45,596 nucleotides of DNA from contig UQVS01000021.1 in NCBI GenBank assembly GCA_900544615.1, forward strand, positions 1 to 45,596, in the 5' to 3' direction. A program made the translations under genes and the position numbers. Below, piece after piece: positions 24,011 through 32,954 of the stretch (position 1 is the first letter of the stretch; each line of letters begins with the position of its first letter). This DNA is from an uncultured Oscillibacter sp. (lineage in GTDB: Bacteria > Bacillota > Clostridia > Oscillospirales > Oscillospiraceae). The notes below the pieces were generated by a model that did not search any database, was not told where the DNA came from, and saw only the letters and a program-made list of their open reading frames with translations.

Positions 24011-24967
24011 ATGCCAAAGCGACGAGCAAACGGGGAGGGAAATATCCGCAAACGAAAGGACGGACGCTGGGAGGGTCGGTACACAGTCGGTCACGATCCA
24101 GAAACAGGAAAGGCCATCATTAAAAACGTCCTTGGAAAGACGCAAGCGGAAGTCAAGGAAAAGCTGAAGAAAGCCATCGAGGAAAATGTGGGCATCGACT
24201 ACGGACGGGCCAAGACCTACACCGTGGGTAACTGGTTAGAAGTGTGGTATGAGAACTATGCCAAAATCAAAATGCGCCCATCCACCTATTCCTCTGCCCT
24301 GAAGCTGGCAGTCGAGCAGCGGCTGATCGCCCGCAATCCGGCAGACGGCTGTGCACTGCCGAAGGCGGAGCGCAAGGAAATGCAGACGCTTCCCGTTGAG
24401 CAGCTGACGTCCTTCCTCCGCGAGGCAAAAGACAGCGGCGTGTTCGCCCTGTACTACATCGACCTGACCACCGGCCTGCGGCGGGGCGAGTTGCTCGGAT
24501 TAAAATGGTCGGACATTGATTTGGAAAAAGGAGACCTTCGGGTTCAACGGCAGATCGGGCGCATCGACGGCAAAATCATTGAGATGCCGTTGAAAACGAA
24601 AAACGCCTACCGCACCCTGCCCCTGTCGGCAGACGCGATAAGCGTTCTGATGCAACAAAGAAGAAAAACGGGCAACAGCGAATGGGTATTCCCATCGCCC
24701 ACCGGAGGCCCCATGTCCCCGGACAGCGTGCTGCACATGCTGCACCGCGTCCTGAAGCGGGCAGGGTTGCCGAAGGTGCGGTTCCATGACCTGCGCCACA
24801 CCTTCGCAACGCTGGCACTGCAAAACGGTGTGGACGTCAAGACCGTGTCTGGTATGCTGGGGCATTTTTCGGCAGGGTTTACGTTGGACACCTACGCTCA
24901 TGTAACGACCTCCGCCAAGCGTGAAGCGGCAAAAACAATGGGTAACATCCTCTCTGGTGCGGTATAG
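24011..24967 (+). CDS. int: tyrosine integrase with an internal deletion
   Basis: 318 residues. The arm-binding domain matches the 15616 fragment. After MRPSTY it jumps straight to SSALKLAVEQRLIARNPADG, skipping about 50-60 residues of the core-binding domain that the 15616 copy partly keeps (LTYHGYIENHIKPQ). The catalytic domain is complete: Arg in TGLRRGELLGL, Lys in KTKNAYRTLPL, HDLRHTFAT, LGHFSAGFTLDTY with the nucleophile Tyr. No ribosome site precedes ATG 24011, unlike the other copy. It ends 114 bp from the tRNA-fMet att site, as expected of the element's own integrase. Probably inactive or weak. Confidence 0.85.
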   Translation: MPKRRANGEGNIRKRKDGRWEGRYTVGHDPETGKAIIKNVLGKTQAEVKEKLKKAIEENVGIDYGRAKTYTVGNWLEVWYENYAKIKMRPSTYSSALKLAVEQRLIARNPADGCALPKAERKEMQTLPVEQLTSFLREAKDSGVFALYYIDLTTGLRRGELLGLKWSDIDLEKGDLRVQRQIGRIDGKIIEMPLKTKNAYRTLPLSADAISVLMQQRRKTGNSEWVFPSPTGGPMSPDSVLHMLHRVLKRAGLPKVRFHDLRHTFATLALQNGVDVKTVSGMLGHFSAGFTLDTYAHVTTSAKREAAKTMGNILSGAV

Positions 24968-24992
24968 TGCTTTCCGCTATCCGCTCCCGTTG

Positions 24993-25010
24993 GGGTCAGC
25001 GTTTGGGTCA
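24993..25010 (+). repeat. GGGTCA direct repeat pair near the right att
   Basis: GGGTCA at 24993-24998 and 25005-25010, period 12, about 71 bp from the right 49-bp repeat. Confidence 0.5.
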
Positions 25011-25053
25011 GAAAAAATGGCAAGTAAGATATTGGACGCAAAAATGCGGAAAA

Positions 25054-25080
25054 AGTCCTGATTTCGCAAGAAATCAGGAC

Positions 25081-25081
<1 letters not shown>
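25054..25081. terminator. bidirectional terminator of the tRNA genes and integrase
   Basis: AGTCCTGATTTC (25054-25065), GCAA, GAAATCAGGACT (25070-25081): 12 perfect pairs. T-runs follow on both strands (best on the minus strand, after the tRNA genes). Confidence 0.85.
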
Positions 25082-25160
<79 letters not shown>

Positions 25161-25169
25161 ATATTTATT

Positions 25170-25255
25170 TGGTGCCGGTGACCGGACTCGAACCGGTACA
25201 GTATCGCTACCGGGAGATTTTAAGTCTCCTGTGTCTACCATTCCACCACACCGGC
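25170..25255 (-). tRNA. tRNA-Leu(TAA)
   Basis: 86 bases with encoded CCA, acceptor GCCGGTG/CACCGGC, anticodon TAA and the long variable arm of leucine tRNAs. It lies 9 bases upstream of tRNA-fMet in the same transcript. Confidence 0.93.
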
Positions 25256-25273
25256 AGCTCTTTGGCATTGATT

Positions 25274-25302
25274 AGAATACCACATCCCGCACGCGGTGTC
25301 AA
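25274..25302 (-). promoter_or_regulatory. promoter of the tRNA-Leu/tRNA-fMet operon
   Basis: On the minus strand TTGACA (25302-25297), 17 bp, TATTCT (25279-25274), 18 bases before the tRNA-Leu gene. Confidence 0.8.
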
Positions 25303-25359
25303 GGAAAAAATTCAAAAAAGCAAAAAGAAGTGGCTGCGAATATTTTTTGTGAAAACGCA

Positions 25360-25433
25360 TTGACAAGTTTCCTTGTCAGTGCTATCCTATGATTGACAAG
25401 TAAAGTTGTCAAATTGACAAGTAATCTTGACAG
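25360..25433 (+). promoter_or_regulatory. promoter and operator array of the Xre/DUF3169 operon
   Basis: TTGACA (25360-25365), 17 bp, TATCCT (25383-25388). TGACAAG/CTTGTCA (25361-25378) and TTGACAA/TTGTCAA (25393-25412) are inverted repeats; TTGACAA (25414) and TTGACAG (25427) add half-sites. The first overlaps the -35 box, so binding of the Xre protein would repress. Confidence 0.75.
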
Positions 25434-25448
25434 AAAGGAGCGTATGCT

Positions 25449-25673
25449 ATGCCGCTGTACAATCGTCTGAAGGAATACCGGGCCAGACAGGGCGTCAACC
25501 AGCAGGAAATGGGCCGTTTGGCCGGAGTATCCCGGCAGACCATCAGCCAGATCGAGCGGGGAGACTACTCGCCTTCCGTGACGCTGGCACTGAAGCTGGC
25601 AAAGCTTTGTCAGGTATCTGTGGAGGACATATTCAGCTATGAAGAGGATGAAAACAATGAAACAGAAGAGTGA
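25449..25673 (+). CDS. Xre family regulator
   Basis: 74 residues, a single helix-turn-helix (NQQEMGRLAGVSRQTISQIE) with the common short form YSPSVTLALKLAKLCQVSVE, then an acidic tail. ATG 25449 follows AAAGGAG. Upstream repeats fit autorepression. Its last codons overlap the next gene by 17 bases. Confidence 0.88.
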   Translation: MPLYNRLKEYRARQGVNQQEMGRLAGVSRQTISQIERGDYSPSVTLALKLAKLCQVSVEDIFSYEEDENNETEE

Positions 25674-26424
25674 GAATCAGAAGGCGCTTCCCAAATTTTT
25701 TAAGATTCTGGCAGTCGCCGGACTGATCGGCGGCGTGCTGGGCAGCCTGTCCAGCGTAGCCGGATATTTCTGGCAGGAGCATGATCTGGGCGCAGCCTTT
25801 GCCCGGATGCTGAACGCAGGCTCCCTGTGGGGAATGTTTTTCTGCTCCGCCGTGCTTCTGGGGATCGGCCTCCGTCTTTACCGTTCCGCCCGGAACGCCT
25901 TCCGCAGCTGGGACGGCGAGGATGAGACGGTCATGGAGCAGGCGGACGAACAGCTGAGCTGGGCGATGATGCTGGAGAATCTGACGATGATTGTCAGCTT
26001 TTTCTGCTTCTCTGTTGGGACGGCCGGAATCGCGGACGGCCAGCTGCGGCGTCTGGTGCCGCTGCTTGTGCTGTTTATCGCAGTGCTGGCGCTGGCTGTC
26101 CTGCTTCAGCAGAAAACGGTAGATCTTGTCAAGGAAATGAATCCTGAGAAAAAGGGCAGCATCTACGATGAAAAATTCCAGAAGCTCTGGTGGGAAAGCT
26201 GCGACGAGGCGGAGCGCCGCCAGATCGGGCAGGCCAGCTATAAGGCTTACAGCACCGCCAGCAAGTTCTGCGCCTATTTCTGGGGTGCGCTGTTTCTGGG
26301 AAACATGATCTTTGACTATGGCTTTCTGCCCGGCGCTGCGGTACTGGTGGTCTGGGGCGTGCTGATCGTAAGCTATACACGGGAAGCTGTCCGGCTGGGC
26401 CGCCGGGGACAGAGAACGGAATAA
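25657..26424 (+). CDS. DUF3169 membrane protein
   Basis: 255 residues from ATG 25657 (GAGGATG upstream; ATG 25639 also in frame). Six hydrophobic segments in three pairs: about 18-40, 54-76, 110-130, 138-158, 210-230 and 232-250, with a soluble loop between the fourth and fifth. DUF3169 proteins are commonly coded next to a small Xre regulator as here; their role is unknown. Overlap implies coupled translation. Confidence 0.8.
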   Translation: MKQKSENQKALPKFFKILAVAGLIGGVLGSLSSVAGYFWQEHDLGAAFARMLNAGSLWGMFFCSAVLLGIGLRLYRSARNAFRSWDGEDETVMEQADEQLSWAMMLENLTMIVSFFCFSVGTAGIADGQLRRLVPLLVLFIAVLALAVLLQQKTVDLVKEMNPEKKGSIYDEKFQKLWWESCDEAERRQIGQASYKAYSTASKFCAYFWGALFLGNMIFDYGFLPGAAVLVVWGVLIVSYTREAVRLGRRGQRTE

Positions 26425-26438
26425 GGAAAAGCAGAAAG

Positions 26439-26467
26439 AAAAGGCCGCCGGTTGGCGGTCTTTTCTT
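26439..26467. terminator. bidirectional terminator
   Basis: AAAAGGCCGCC/GGCGGTCTTTT with one G-T pair and loop GGTT, between the convergent DUF3169 and symporter genes. Confidence 0.8.
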
Positions 26468-26488
26468 CTGCGTATTATGTGCTTTGAT

Positions 26489-27721
26489 TTACTTTCCGGC
26501 CTTCTTGCTCTCCCACTTGGTCACGCACAGGGAGCAGGCAATATCGCCGGTGACGTTCAGGCAGGTACGGCCCATGTCGAACAGACGGTCCACAGCCACG
26601 ATCAGGCCGATGTAAGCCACGGGGATGCCGATGGCTTCCAGCACCATGGCCAGCATGATCATACCGGCACCGGGAGTACCGGCAGTGCCGATGGAGGCCA
26701 GCGTTGCAGTCACAACCACCAGAACCATCTGGCCCAGAGTCAGCTGCATACCGGCACAGGTGGCCAGGAACACGGTGGCCACGCACTGGTAAATAGCGGT
26801 GCCGTCCATGTTGATAGTAGCGCCCAAAGGCAGGACGAAGGAGGAAATATCATCCTCTGCGCCCATGGAATCAGCGCACTCCTTGGAAACCGGCAGAGTC
26901 GCGGCGGAGGAGGTGGAGGTGAAGGCGAAGATCATGGCGGCAGAAGCGCCCTTGAAGAAAGCAACGGGGCTGATACCGGCAAACGCCTTGGCAGACAGGG
27001 AGTAGACCACCACGGCATGGATGATGTAGCTGATGTAGGCGCAGAGGATAACCAGAGCCAGAGAGCCGAGGATCTCAGCGCCCTGCGTGGCCACCACCCA
27101 GGTCATGTAGGTGAACACGCCGATGGGGCTCAGGGAAATGATGAAGCTCATCAGCCGGTCGATCACGGCATAGGCGGAGTCAACCACATCCCGCACCAGC
27201 TTGGCCTTTTCGCCAGCTACCAGAATGGAGCCGCCGAACAGCAGGGCGATGACGATGACCTGAAGCATATTGGCATCGGTAAAGGCTTTCCACATATTGG
27301 TGGGGAAGATAGCCACCAGCGTTGCCATGAAGCCGGCGTACTCCTTGGCCTCATACTCGGCGGACTGGGCGGCTTCAGACAGGTTGGGGAACAGGCCCGC
27401 GCCGTTGAAGATGCTGGCCAGCACCAGACCGATGACGCAGGCGATGGCGGTGGTGATCATGAAGTAAACAACAGTTTTCCAGCCCACGGAGCCGACCTTC
27501 TTCATGTTGCCCATGGAGATGATGCCGTCGATCATGGACAGCAGCACCACGGGAACCACGATGAATTTCAGCAGGTTCACGAAGATATCGCCGAAGGGCT
27601 TGACATAATTGGTGGTGAAGTCAGCGGCACCAGCAAAATAGAAAATCAGGCCCACAACGATGCCCAGCACCAGAGCAATAAAGATCTGAGCCGGCAATGA
27701 CAGCTTTTTCTTTTTTTCCAT
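26489..27721 (-). CDS. dicarboxylate/amino acid:cation symporter (DAACS)
   Basis: 410-residue sodium- or proton-coupled carrier for glutamate, aspartate or C4-dicarboxylates in the cytoplasmic membrane. Family hallmarks are clear: serine-rich hairpin FTSTSSAATLP, GATINMDGTAIYQ (NMDGT sodium/substrate site), GTAGTPGAGMIML hairpin 2, and DRLFDMGRTCLNVTGD. Start ATG 27721 has AGAGGA upstream; seven codons earlier another ATG lacks one. The neighbouring aspartate racemase-like gene suggests aspartate or glutamate as substrate. Confidence 0.9.
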   Translation of the reverse strand: MEKKKKLSLPAQIFIALVLGIVVGLIFYFAGAADFTTNYVKPFGDIFVNLLKFIVVPVVLLSMIDGIISMGNMKKVGSVGWKTVVYFMITTAIACVIGLVLASIFNGAGLFPNLSEAAQSAEYEAKEYAGFMATLVAIFPTNMWKAFTDANMLQVIVIALLFGGSILVAGEKAKLVRDVVDSAYAVIDRLMSFIISLSPIGVFTYMTWVVATQGAEILGSLALVILCAYISYIIHAVVVYSLSAKAFAGISPVAFFKGASAAMIFAFTSTSSAATLPVSKECADSMGAEDDISSFVLPLGATINMDGTAIYQCVATVFLATCAGMQLTLGQMVLVVVTATLASIGTAGTPGAGMIMLAMVLEAIGIPVAYIGLIVAVDRLFDMGRTCLNVTGDIACSLCVTKWESKKAGK

Positions 27722-27777
27722 AAACAGTTCCTCTTTCTGCACACAAATATACGCAACTCAGCGCAATAATTGAAATT

Positions 27778-27806
27778 ATTATACCGAACCGGCTCAAATT
27801 TGTAAA
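27778..27806 (-). promoter_or_regulatory. promoter of the DAACS symporter gene
   Basis: TTTACA (27806-27801), 17 bp, TATAAT (27783-27778) on the minus strand, 57 bases upstream of the start codon. Confidence 0.75.
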
Positions 27807-27900
27807 GATAAACCTCGGCAAGATTGGATAGATGCAGTAAAACAAAATCAAAACCCGTTAATTCTTCGTCAATTTAACGAATTAAAGAAGTCGGACAGCT

Positions 27901-28620
27901 TCATTCGCCCCGGACGCCGTACCCGCAGAATCGGATGGACGCCTTGGCCAGCTCCGCCGTGGGATCCACCGTGGGCAGGGCGATGTTCAGGGCTTCCGCC
28001 GCCAGCGGCAGCTCCGTGCAGCCGAGGAGGAATACCTCCGCCCCGCCGGCAGACATTTGCTCCAGAACCGTCAGGAAGTCAGCCCGGTAGCTGTCGGGGC
28101 CTTTTCCAGCCTTCACGCCGTCGTAGATCACCCGCATCAGGGCATCCTGCGCCGGCGCATCGGGAACCAGATACGGCACACCGGCCTGCGCCAGCGCCTC
28201 CTGATAGAGATTGGCCGCCAGCGTGCCGCGGGTAGCCAGAATTCCCACGGTTTTTCCGGGGAACTGCGCCTTGCAGGCTTCGGCTGCCGCAGTGAGGATG
28301 CTGAGGAACGGGATCTCCGTCATGGCCTGAAGCCGAGGCAGGAAGTAGTGAGCAGTGTTGCAGGGCATGATGATGCAGTCCGCGCCGCAGGCTTCCAGAT
28401 GCCGCAGGGCGCTGGCCATCTCCGGCACCGGGGCCTCTCCGCCGGAGAGAATGGCGGCGGTGCGGTCGGGGATGTTGGCATTGCTGTCGATATAGACCCG
28501 GATATGCTCCCGGTCAGTGTCCGCCTTCGTCAGCAGAACGATCTTCTGAAACAGGTCGGCGGTGGCCAGAGGCCCCATGCCGCCTAAAATACCGATGGTC
28601 TTTTTCTCCTGTGTGCTCAT
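27901..28620 (-). CDS. aspartate/glutamate racemase family protein
   Basis: 239 residues. Cofactor-independent racemases of this family use two cysteines; both are present in MPCNTAHYF (about residue 83) and LGCTELPLA (about 196). The N-terminal ILGGMGPLAT fits aspartate racemase. It interconverts L- and D-Asp (or Glu). It lies between the TSUP gene, 16 bases upstream, and the amino acid symporter. Homologous hydantoin racemases are less likely given the motifs. Confidence 0.85.
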   Translation of the reverse strand: MSTQEKKTIGILGGMGPLATADLFQKIVLLTKADTDREHIRVYIDSNANIPDRTAAILSGGEAPVPEMASALRHLEACGADCIIMPCNTAHYFLPRLQAMTEIPFLSILTAAAEACKAQFPGKTVGILATRGTLAANLYQEALAQAGVPYLVPDAPAQDALMRVIYDGVKAGKGPDSYRADFLTVLEQMSAGGAEVFLLGCTELPLAAEALNIALPTVDPTAELAKASIRFCGYGVRGE

Positions 28621-28636
28621 AAGATAGTTACCTCTT

Positions 28637-29470
28637 TCAATTCCAGAATTCCGGGAACAGAAGCTCGCTGCCCACTTTCACCATCAGCAGAAGCAGCACC
28701 AGAATGACGGTGGGCTTTACGATCTTGCTGCCGTTTTTGATGGCCAGCCCCGCCCCCAGATAGTGCCCCAAAATCGATGCGACGGCGGAGATCAGTCCGA
28801 CGCCCACCAGTACATATCTGGCCTGCAGCGCCGTAAACAGGCTGCCGAAGTTGGAGGCCAGATTGATGACCTTCACGCCGCCGGCGGCATGGCGGGTGTC
28901 CAGCTTGGCAAAGCGGACGAAAATAATCATCAGGAACGTTCCGGTGCCGGGGCCGTAATATCCGTCGTATCCGCCGATGATGAAGGCCGCCGCCCAGACG
29001 ATGAGCTTCCGCAGCTTCGAATCCAGCGGCTCCGGCTCGTCGGGCCACTTGTGCGTCCGCAGGGTGATGAACGCCACCACCGGCAGCACTACCAGCAGCA
29101 GGTACTTCAGAACCACGGCCGGAGTATGGTGCTGAAGCCAGGTGCCGCACATGGAGCCGACCAGCGCCAGCACGACGGAGGGGGCGAACAGCGCCCAGTC
29201 CACATAGCCCTGCCGGATGAAGCGGGCGGTGGAAAACACCGTGCCGATACCGGCAGAGAGTTTATTGGTACCCAGCGCGTTGTAAATAGGGAGCTTGCTC
29301 AGGCCCATGAGGTAGGTCGGCACCGTGATGATTCCGCCGCCGCCTGCAATGGCGTCCATAAAGGAGCCAAGGAACACACCGGCGCAGATCAGCAGTACGA
29401 TCCACAGCGCCACACCGTCCACGGTGATCTCCGTCAAAAATGAAAACACGTTTCTGCCCTCCACGGTCAT
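28637..29470 (-). CDS. TSUP (TauE/SafE) family membrane permease
   Basis: 277 residues from ATG 29470 (GGGGA upstream; the frame is open further but without a site). About eight membrane helices with the family's duplicated pattern: MDAIAGGGGIITVPTY, ALGTNKLSAGIGTVF and GGYDGYYGPGTGTFL, then NLASNFGSLF. TSUP proteins move sulfite, sulfoacetate or other anions out of or into the cell. Substrate unknown; the gene leads a short run into the racemase. Confidence 0.85.
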   Translation of the reverse strand: MTVEGRNVFSFLTEITVDGVALWIVLLICAGVFLGSFMDAIAGGGGIITVPTYLMGLSKLPIYNALGTNKLSAGIGTVFSTARFIRQGYVDWALFAPSVVLALVGSMCGTWLQHHTPAVVLKYLLLVVLPVVAFITLRTHKWPDEPEPLDSKLRKLIVWAAAFIIGGYDGYYGPGTGTFLMIIFVRFAKLDTRHAAGGVKVINLASNFGSLFTALQARYVLVGVGLISAVASILGHYLGAGLAIKNGSKIVKPTVILVLLLLMVKVGSELLFPEFWN

Positions 29471-29632
29471 CTGTCCCCGGCGGGGATTCGGCCTCAATCC
29501 ACAAGATGTTCTTATCTTAACAGACGCTGAGCAGGATGTGCATCGGCAAACAGCACAAGAAACTGCACCTTCCTGTGGGAATTCAAGAGAATTCACACAA
29601 ATCCCCCTCCCGGTTTTCGACAGGCTTCCGCC

Positions 29633-29661
29633 TTGACGCTCCCCTGCCCTGGCGGTATAAT
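29633..29661 (+). promoter_or_regulatory. promoter of the glycogen operon
   Basis: TTGACG (29633-29638), 17 bp, TATAAT (29656-29661), 116 bases upstream of glgB. Confidence 0.8.
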
Positions 29662-29777
29662 ATCAAATATAAGTAAAATGTGCAGCGGCTGCCTTGACGT
29701 AAACGATTCAGAATGATACGCTCAACATCAGGAAACCGGGAACTGTTTATCGGAAACGGCAGCGGACAGGAGGGCCT

Positions 29778-31700
29778 ATGGCAGACCGGACACAACTGTA
29801 TCACAGCGGCTGTCTGACGGACGGCTGGCGGCTTTTCGGCGCCCATCCCGCCACGGAGAACGGCGTCCACGGCTGGTGGTTCAGCGTCTGGGCACCCCAT
29901 GCCGCGGCGGTCTCCGTGGTAGGGGATTTCAACGGCTGGGATCCCTCCGCCGCGCCCCTTGCGCCCAAGGGGGAGTTCTGGCAGGGCTTCCTGCCGGATC
30001 TGCCGGCCTATACCAGCTACAAATACGCCGTTACCGGGCAGGACGGCAGGGTGCGCTACAAGGCGGACCCCTACGGGTTCCACACGGAGACCCGCCCCGG
30101 CACGGCCAGCAAGCTCTATGACATTGAGCATTTTCCATGGACGGACGGAGCCTTCCGAAAGGGGAAGCAGCCGGTATACCACCGGCCGCTGAACATCTAC
30201 GAGGTGCATCTCGGCTCCTGGAAAAAGCACGAAAACGGCGACTTCCTGAACTACCGGGATCTGGCGGAGCAGCTGGCGGCCTATGTGAAGGATATGGGCT
30301 ACACCGCCGTGGAGCTGCTGCCGGTGACGGAGCATCCGCTGGACGATTCGTGGGGCTACCAATGTACCGGCTACTTTGCCCCCACCTCTCGGTTCGGCAC
30401 GCCGGAGGACTTCATGTGGTTCGTGAACCATATGCACGAAAACGGCATCCCGGTGATTCTGGACTGGGTTCCCGCCCACTTCTGCAAGGACGAGCAGGGC
30501 CTGTATGAATTCGACGGCACCTGCTGCTATGAATATACCGATCCCCGGAAGCGGGAACACGCCGGCTGGGGAACCCGCGTTTTTGATTACGGAAAGCCGG
30601 AGGTGGTGAGCTTCCTCCTCTCCTCCGCCCGGTTCTGGCTGGAGATGTATCACATCGACGGACTGCGGGTGGACGCCGTGGCTTCCATGCTGTATCTGGA
30701 TTATGGCCGGGAACCCGGACAATGGACGCCCAATATCCACGGCGGCCGGGAAAATCTGGAGGCAGTTGACTTTCTCCGGAAGCTGAATGCTGCGGCCTTT
30801 TCCGCAGACCCCAACGTGCTGATGATCGCGGAGGAATCCACGGCGTGGCCGCTTGTGACCAGACCCGCCGACATGGGGGGACTGGGCTTCAACCTGAAGT
30901 GGAACATGGGCTGGATGAATGATATCTGCCACTATCTGAAGCTGGATCCGTGGTTCCGGCAGGATCATCACCGGGATCTGACCTTCTCCATGATGTATGC
31001 CTTTTCGGAAAATTACGTCCTGCCCATCTCCCACGACGAGGTGGTGCATATGAAGGGCAGCGTAGTGGGGAAAATGCCCGGCGATTACGAAAATCAGCTC
31101 CGCTGTACCCGCGGCTTTTACGCCTACCTGCTCTCCCACCCAGGCAAGAAGCTGCTGTTTATGGGGCCGGAGATCGGCCAGTGGCATGAGTGGAATTCCA
31201 GCGGCCAGCTGGACTGGTATCTGCTGGAGCGCCCGGAAAACCGGCGGCTCCACGCCTTCTTCAAAGCCGCCAACGCCTTCTACCGAACGGAGCCGGCCCT
31301 GTGGGACGTGGATTTTGACTGGCAGGGCTTTGCGTGGCTGGTGCCGGACGACAATCACAACAACGTCATCGTGTTCCTCCGCCGGGACCGGGCGGGCAGC
31401 GAGTTGCTGTGCGCGGTGAACTTCTCCCCCAATGATTACGCCGGCTACCGGGTGGGGGTGCCGCCCCGGCGGCGGTATGTCCCGGTCTTTACCACCGATG
31501 CGCCGGAATTCGGCGGCAGCGGCTTTGCCGATACCGCGCCGGTCACGGTGGAAGCGGTTCCCTCCCACGGAAATGAACAGTCCGTCGCCCTCCGGATCCC
31601 CGCCTTCGGGGCGGTCTTTCTCCGGGGCGAGGGCAGTTTTCCCCCACAGAAGCAGAAAAAGCGGAAGGCGGACAGACCGGCAGACGATCCGCTGCGGTAA
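29778..31700 (+). CDS. glgB: 1,4-alpha-glucan branching enzyme
   Basis: Moves glucan segments from alpha-1,4 to alpha-1,6 linkage. 640 residues: N-terminal CBM48 domain (WWFSVWAPHAAAVSVVGDFN), GH13 barrel (about 130-510) and C-terminal beta domain. Catalytic residues: nucleophile Asp in DGLRVDAV, acid/base Glu in IAEEST, transition-state Asp in SHDEVVH. GGRENLEAVDFLRKLN and MGPEIGQWHEW are family-specific. The Lys/Arg/Pro-rich last 25 residues are extra. ATG follows GGAGGG. First gene of the glg operon. Confidence 0.95.
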   Translation: MADRTQLYHSGCLTDGWRLFGAHPATENGVHGWWFSVWAPHAAAVSVVGDFNGWDPSAAPLAPKGEFWQGFLPDLPAYTSYKYAVTGQDGRVRYKADPYGFHTETRPGTASKLYDIEHFPWTDGAFRKGKQPVYHRPLNIYEVHLGSWKKHENGDFLNYRDLAEQLAAYVKDMGYTAVELLPVTEHPLDDSWGYQCTGYFAPTSRFGTPEDFMWFVNHMHENGIPVILDWVPAHFCKDEQGLYEFDGTCCYEYTDPRKREHAGWGTRVFDYGKPEVVSFLLSSARFWLEMYHIDGLRVDAVASMLYLDYGREPGQWTPNIHGGRENLEAVDFLRKLNAAAFSADPNVLMIAEESTAWPLVTRPADMGGLGFNLKWNMGWMNDICHYLKLDPWFRQDHHRDLTFSMMYAFSENYVLPISHDEVVHMKGSVVGKMPGDYENQLRCTRGFYAYLLSHPGKKLLFMGPEIGQWHEWNSSGQLDWYLLERPENRRLHAFFKAANAFYRTEPALWDVDFDWQGFAWLVPDDNHNNVIVFLRRDRAGSELLCAVNFSPNDYAGYRVGVPPRRRYVPVFTTDAPEFGGSGFADTAPVTVEAVPSHGNEQSVALRIPAFGAVFLRGEGSFPPQKQKKRKADRPADDPLR

Positions 31701-31745
31701 AGAGCCTTTCAACACGCTGAAAACAGGAAAAGGAGCTGGTACCTC

Positions 31746-32954
31746 ATGAAAAAAGAGTGCATCGCCATGCTGCTGGCAGGCGGACAGGGCAGCCGCCTGT
31801 ATGTCCTCACCGGAGCCATGGCAAAACCCGCCGTTCCTTTCGGCGGCAAGTTCCGTATCATTGATTTTCCCCTGTCCAACTGCACCAATTCCGGCATTGA
31901 TACTGTGGGCGTGCTGACCCAGTACCGCCCCATGGAGCTGAACAGCTACATCGGCTCCGGCCAGCCGTGGGATCTGGACAGCAGCAACGGCGGCGTCCAC
32001 ATTCTGCCGCCCTATATGGGCAGCAAGGGCGGCACATGGTATAAGGGGACTGCCAACGCCATCTACCAGAATATCGGCTTCATCGACCAGTACCAGCCGG
32101 AGTATGTGGTAATCCTCTCCGGCGACCATATCTACAAAATGGACTACTCGGACATGATCCGCCGCCACAAGGAGGCGCAGGCCGCCTGCACCATCTCCGT
32201 TATGGAGGTGCCATGGGAGGAGGCCAGCCGCTTTGGCATCATGGCGGTGGATGAAAACGACATGATCACCGAGTTCACGGAAAAGCCCCATCAGCCCAAG
32301 AGCAATTTGGCCTCTATGGGCATCTACGTCTTTTCGTGGCAGGCGCTGCGGTGGTACTTAACGGAGGACGAGGCCAATCCTGCCTCCGAAAACGACTTCG
32401 GCAAGAACATCATCCCCAGGATGCTCGCAGACGGCCAGCGGATGGCGGCGTTCCGTTTTCAGGGCTACTGGAAGGACGTGGGGACCCTCACCTCGCTGTG
32501 GGACGCCAACATGGATATGCTCTCCCCCGCCTCCGGGCTGGACCTGACGGACGAAAGCTGGCCCATCTACGCCCGCAGCGTGGACGCGCCGCCGACCTAC
32601 ATGGGCGGTAACAGCCATGTGAGTCACAGCGCCATCAACCGGGGCAGCGTCATTGAGGGGACGGTGGAAAACTCCGTACTCTCCCCCCGCGTGACCATTG
32701 AAAAGGGGGCGCGGGTCAGCTACTCCGTGATCCTCCCCGGCGTCACGGTGGAATCCGGCGCTGTGATCGAATACGCCATCATCGGCGAAGGCTGCCATGT
32801 GGGAAAGGACTGCCGCATCGGCGGCACGCCAAATTCCGCAGCGGACGGGAAATGGGATCTGGCAGTGCTGGCGCCGGACTGCCGTCTGGAGGACGGCAGG
32901 GAGGTCGCCCCCGGCGTTATGCTGGATCACCACGGTAAGGAGGTGCTGAAATGA
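31746..32954 (+). CDS. glgC: glucose-1-phosphate adenylyltransferase, catalytic subunit
   Basis: Makes ADP-glucose from glucose 1-phosphate and ATP, the committed step of glycogen synthesis. 402 residues: nucleotidyltransferase domain with LLAGGQGSRLYVLTGAMAKP, FGGKFRIIDFPLSNC and SGDHIYKMDY, then a left-handed beta-helix with hexapeptide repeats (about 290-375). The stretch LTGAMAKP varies from the usual LTxxxAKP only slightly. ATG follows AGGAGC; it overlaps glgD by four bases (ATGA). Confidence 0.95.
   Translation: MKKECIAMLLAGGQGSRLYVLTGAMAKPAVPFGGKFRIIDFPLSNCTNSGIDTVGVLTQYRPMELNSYIGSGQPWDLDSSNGGVHILPPYMGSKGGTWYKGTANAIYQNIGFIDQYQPEYVVILSGDHIYKMDYSDMIRRHKEAQAACTISVMEVPWEEASRFGIMAVDENDMITEFTEKPHQPKSNLASMGIYVFSWQALRWYLTEDEANPASENDFGKNIIPRMLADGQRMAAFRFQGYWKDVGTLTSLWDANMDMLSPASGLDLTDESWPIYARSVDAPPTYMGGNSHVSHSAINRGSVIEGTVENSVLSPRVTIEKGARVSYSVILPGVTVESGAVIEYAIIGEGCHVGKDCRIGGTPNSAADGKWDLAVLAPDCRLEDGREVAPGVMLDHHGKEVLK

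Noticed and set aside
29583..32291. 902-codon minus-strand frame opposite glgB and glgC
   Set aside because: Antisense shadow of two well-supported enzymes.
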